Shown here: piece after piece, positions 62,008 through 64,000 of the stretch | Position numbering within the stretch: position 1 is the stretch's first letter | Layout of the letters: each line of letters begins with the position of its first letter | Source of the DNA: Kaistia geumhonensis | GTDB lineage: Bacteria > Pseudomonadota > Alphaproteobacteria > Rhizobiales > Kaistiaceae | DNA: 64,000 nt | NCBI RefSeq assembly: GCF_030815145.1 | Contig: NZ_JAUSWJ010000001.1 | Coordinates: 2,542,001 to 2,606,000, forward strand | Reading direction: 5' to 3' | Translations under genes and position numbers: made by a program | Notes under the pieces: generated by a model | The model's input: the letters and a program-made list of their open reading frames with translations, nothing else | Databases searched by the model: none | Told to the model about the DNA's origin: nothing

Positions 62008-63219
62008 TCACCAGTGCCAGATCGTGCCGTCCTCGAGACGGTTCACGGGCAGATAGGCGCGCTCGTAGGGGTATTTGGCGGCGAGCTCCTCGTCGATGTC
62101 GACGCCATGGCCTGGGGCCTCGCCGGGATGCAGATAGCCGCCGTCCTGCCGCCAGGCATGCGGGAACACCTCGTGCATCAGCGGCGTGTAGCCGGAGAAT
62201 TCCTGGATGCCGAAATTGGGCACCCAGAGGTCGATATGCAAATTGGCGCCCATGGCGACCGGCGACACGTCCATCGGACCGTGGCAGGCGGTGCGGATAT
62301 GGTAGACGGAGGCGAAGTCGAACATCCGCCTGAGGCCGGTGACGCCGCCGGCATGCACCGTCGTCGCGCGGATATAGTCGATCAGCTGCTCCTCCATGAG
62401 GAGCTTCGCGTCCCAGATCGTGTTGAACACCTCGCCGAGCGCGATCGGCGTCGTCGTGTGCTGGCGGATGAGGCGGTAGCCTTCCTGCAGCTCGGCCGGC
62501 ACCGGGTCCTCCAGCCAGAACAGGCGGTAGGGCTCGAGATCCTTGCCGAGCCGCGCCGCCTCGATCGGGGTGAGGCGGTGATGCGTGTCGTGCAGCAGAT
62601 GCGGCTCGTCGCCATAGGTGTCGCGCAGCTTCGCGAACAGCTTCGGGATGTGCACCATGTATTTGGAGGTCGACCAGACCTCCTCGTTCGGCAGCGTGTC
62701 GACCATGCCGCCGGTCCCCTGCACCGAGCCCTTGCCGGTGCCGTAGATCGCGGGGAGTCCTGGAATGCCGACCTGCGCGCGGATCGCGACATAGCCCTGG
62801 TCGCGCTTGGCGCCGACCGCCTCGACGCATTCCTCGATGGTCATGCCCTGCGCGTGGGAATAGACCATGACCTTCTCGCGCGAGGCGCCGCCGAGCAGCT
62901 GGTAGAGCGGCATGTTCGCCGCCTTGCCCTTGATGTCCCAGAGCGCCATGTCGACGGCCGAGATCGCCGCCATGGTGATCGGGCCGCGCCGCCAGTAGGC
63001 ACCCCGATAGAGATATTGCCAGATGTCCTCGATCTGGGCCGAGTCGCGTCCGATCAGCAGCGGCGCGACATGGTCCTTCAGATAGCTGACGACCGCCAGC
63101 TCGCGGCCGTTCACCGTGCCGTCGCCGATGCCGTAGACGCCTTCGTCGGTGACGATCTTCACCGTGACGAAGTTACGCCCCGGCGAGCAGACGATGACTT
63201 TGACTTCCGTGATCTTCAT
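62008..63219 (-). CDS. manD: D-mannonate dehydratase, ManD/RspA type (enolase superfamily)
   Basis: This 403-aa enzyme dehydrates D-mannonate (or D-gluconate) to 2-keto-3-deoxy-D-gluconate. Its residues align with the characterised ManD set: Arg147 and Tyr159 ([16 protein letters not shown]), Asp211 and His213 (LLHDTHHR), Glu237 (WLEDPV) and Glu263 (LGEVF), within one position of the published NaManD numbering as I recall it. The N-terminal capping domain begins [20 protein letters not shown]. High-efficiency ManD is therefore likely rather than a low-activity RspA. It lies 21 nt after the epimerase gene. Confidence 0.9.
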   Translation of the reverse strand: MKITEVKVIVCSPGRNFVTVKIVTDEGVYGIGDGTVNGRELAVVSYLKDHVAPLLIGRDSAQIEDIWQYLYRGAYWRRGPITMAAISAVDMALWDIKGKAANMPLYQLLGGASREKVMVYSHAQGMTIEECVEAVGAKRDQGYVAIRAQVGIPGLPAIYGTGKGSVQGTGGMVDTLPNEEVWSTSKYMVHIPKLFAKLRDTYGDEPHLLHDTHHRLTPIEAARLGKDLEPYRLFWLEDPVPAELQEGYRLIRQHTTTPIALGEVFNTIWDAKLLMEEQLIDYIRATTVHAGGVTGLRRMFDFASVYHIRTACHGPMDVSPVAMGANLHIDLWVPNFGIQEFSGYTPLMHEVFPHAWRQDGGYLHPGEAPGHGVDIDEELAAKYPYERAYLPVNRLEDGTIWHW

Positions 63220-63240
63220 GGAGGCGAAATCCTGGCGGGG

Positions 63241-64000
63241 CTATTCGGCGTCGTGGCGCCAGCCGAGCATCCGCTCGGCCTTGGCGGAGGAGAAGAAGCT
63301 GCGTCGGCCCGAAAGGTCGCCGCGGACGGGCACATCGGGGAAGAAGCGCGCTGCGAGCTCCAGCGTGGGCATGTCGAGCAGCGTGTCGGGCGCGGCGATG
63401 TAGAACACCTCGTGTCCGACAAAGGGCGCGTCGAGCGCCTGGATGCAGGCCCGCGCCGCGGCATTGGCGAGCGTATAGGCCCACAGATGCTTGGCGATGT
63501 CCGGACGCGCCTCGCCATAGACCGCGACGGCCTGCGCACGTTCCTCGACGACGAGATGGAAGCGCATCGAGGCGATGCGGATATCCTCGTAGCGGCGGGC
63601 GAAGGCGTCGGCCTGCTGCTCGCAGATCCATTTCGACAGGCTGTAGGGCTCCTCGCTGTAGTTCGCGTGGAGTTCGTCGACCGGGAAATAGTCGAAATGC
63701 GCCTCGCGGCTGAAGGAGAGGCCGATGGCGTTGACGCTTGACGCCTGCGCGATGCGGCGGATGCCGAGTTCGGCAGCGGCGGCGAGCGCGTTGTAGCTGC
63801 CGACGACATTGTTGTTGTGCACGACATGGCCGGGATGGCGACCGGGCGAGGGAATGGCCGCCATGTGGATCAGCGCGTCGCAGCCCGCGAAGGCCGCGAC
63901 CAGGGCGTCGTAGTCGGCGACGTCGGCCTCGACGAAGCGGAGGCCTTCGTCGGTCGCCGGCTCGGCCGGCGCGACGCGATCGATGCTGACGACGCGGTGG
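63241..64000 (-). CDS. NAD-dependent epimerase/dehydratase (extended SDR), N-terminus cut by window edge
   Basis: The last 250 or so residues of an extended SDR are visible. The reading frame continues beyond base 64000, so the Rossmann glycine motif is missing. Present are VVSIDRVAPAEPATDEGLRFVEADVADYDALVAAF (cofactor half), the serine-like SSVNAIGLS, the catalytic YSLSK (YxxxK) and a C-terminal SAKAERMLGWRHD, as in uronate dehydrogenase and sugar epimerases. As first gene of the visible operon before ManD, uronate oxidation would fit a hexuronate/hexonate pathway, but this is inference. Confidence 0.85.
   Translation of the reverse strand, partial: HRVVSIDRVAPAEPATDEGLRFVEADVADYDALVAAFAGCDALIHMAAIPSPGRHPGHVVHNNNVVGSYNALAAAAELGIRRIAQASSVNAIGLSFSREAHFDYFPVDELHANYSEEPYSLSKWICEQQADAFARRYEDIRIASMRFHLVVEERAQAVAVYGEARPDIAKHLWAYTLANAAARACIQALDAPFVGHEVFYIAAPDTLLDMPTLELAARFFPDVPVRGDLSGRRSFFSSAKAERMLGWRHDAE

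Overview
This 64 kb window is high-GC, tightly packed bacterial DNA. Genes overlap by ATGA/GTGA or are a few bases apart, GTG and TTG starts are frequent, and ABC importers for sugars and peptides dominate. Together with the FixK/FNR-type box, the FeS-type photolyase and the ManD/RspA, RraA and SulP families, this suggests a soil or plant-associated alphaproteobacterium, probably of the Hyphomicrobiales (Rhizobiales). The genus cannot be read from the sequence. No rRNA, tRNA, CRISPR array, insertion sequence or phage gene was seen. The window looks like a catabolic 'accessory' region.

Layout. 1-2774 (minus): glucose/mannose-type ABC importer (ATPase cut by the window edge, two permeases). 2943-5147: NAD-dependent epimerase and a 12-TM-class anion transporter. 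5171-11045 (minus): an efflux operon of YtcA, HlyD, FUSC and TolC type, followed by an Ntn (choloylglycine) hydrolase. 11046-11621: non-coding. 11622-22406: ABC importer without its own ATPase, a GH151/GHL6-like glycosidase, a LacI regulator, a GH95 alpha-L-fucosidase/alpha-L-galactosidase, a UxaB-like reductase and an LgoD-like dehydrogenase. 22658-27714: AGE-family isomerase, aldo/keto reductase, DUF1080 (3-keto-glycoside hydrolase type) protein, a truncated isomerase remnant, a TolB-like propeller and an F420-reductase-like protein. 27757-34300: DUF1254 protein, AraC regulator, SDR, DUF2256, FeS-photolyase, EAL phosphodiesterase.

34513-42429 is a continuous run of seven genes: Tat-exported binding protein, aldo/keto reductase, two permeases, methylthioribose kinase, acireductone synthase and a GlpD-like oxidoreductase. 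42433-44219 (minus): DUF3606 and SulP anion transporter. 44464-51864: a complete oligopeptide-type importer with a class V PLP enzyme and a GntR regulator. 52158-58535: ribose-type importer in which ATPase and permease are one polypeptide, plus an amidohydrolase and a SorC regulator. 58682-58993: small Cys-rich secreted protein. 59129-64000 (minus): sugar-acid operon with an epimerase (cut by the edge), ManD, RraA-like protein, a second acid-sugar dehydratase and an SMP-30 lactonase.

The most interesting unit is 11.6-22.5 kb. One LacI gene, two glycosidases of fucosidase-type families and a dehydrogenase/reductase pair resembling the L-galactonate to tagaturonate to altronate route are linked by LacI-type operator sequences at 11562, 20236 and 22499. 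I infer a regulon for uptake and oxidation of alpha-L-galactosides or alpha-L-fucosides. A second notable unit is the 34.5-42.4 kb operon, which couples an importer to methionine-salvage enzymes and may import methylthioribose.
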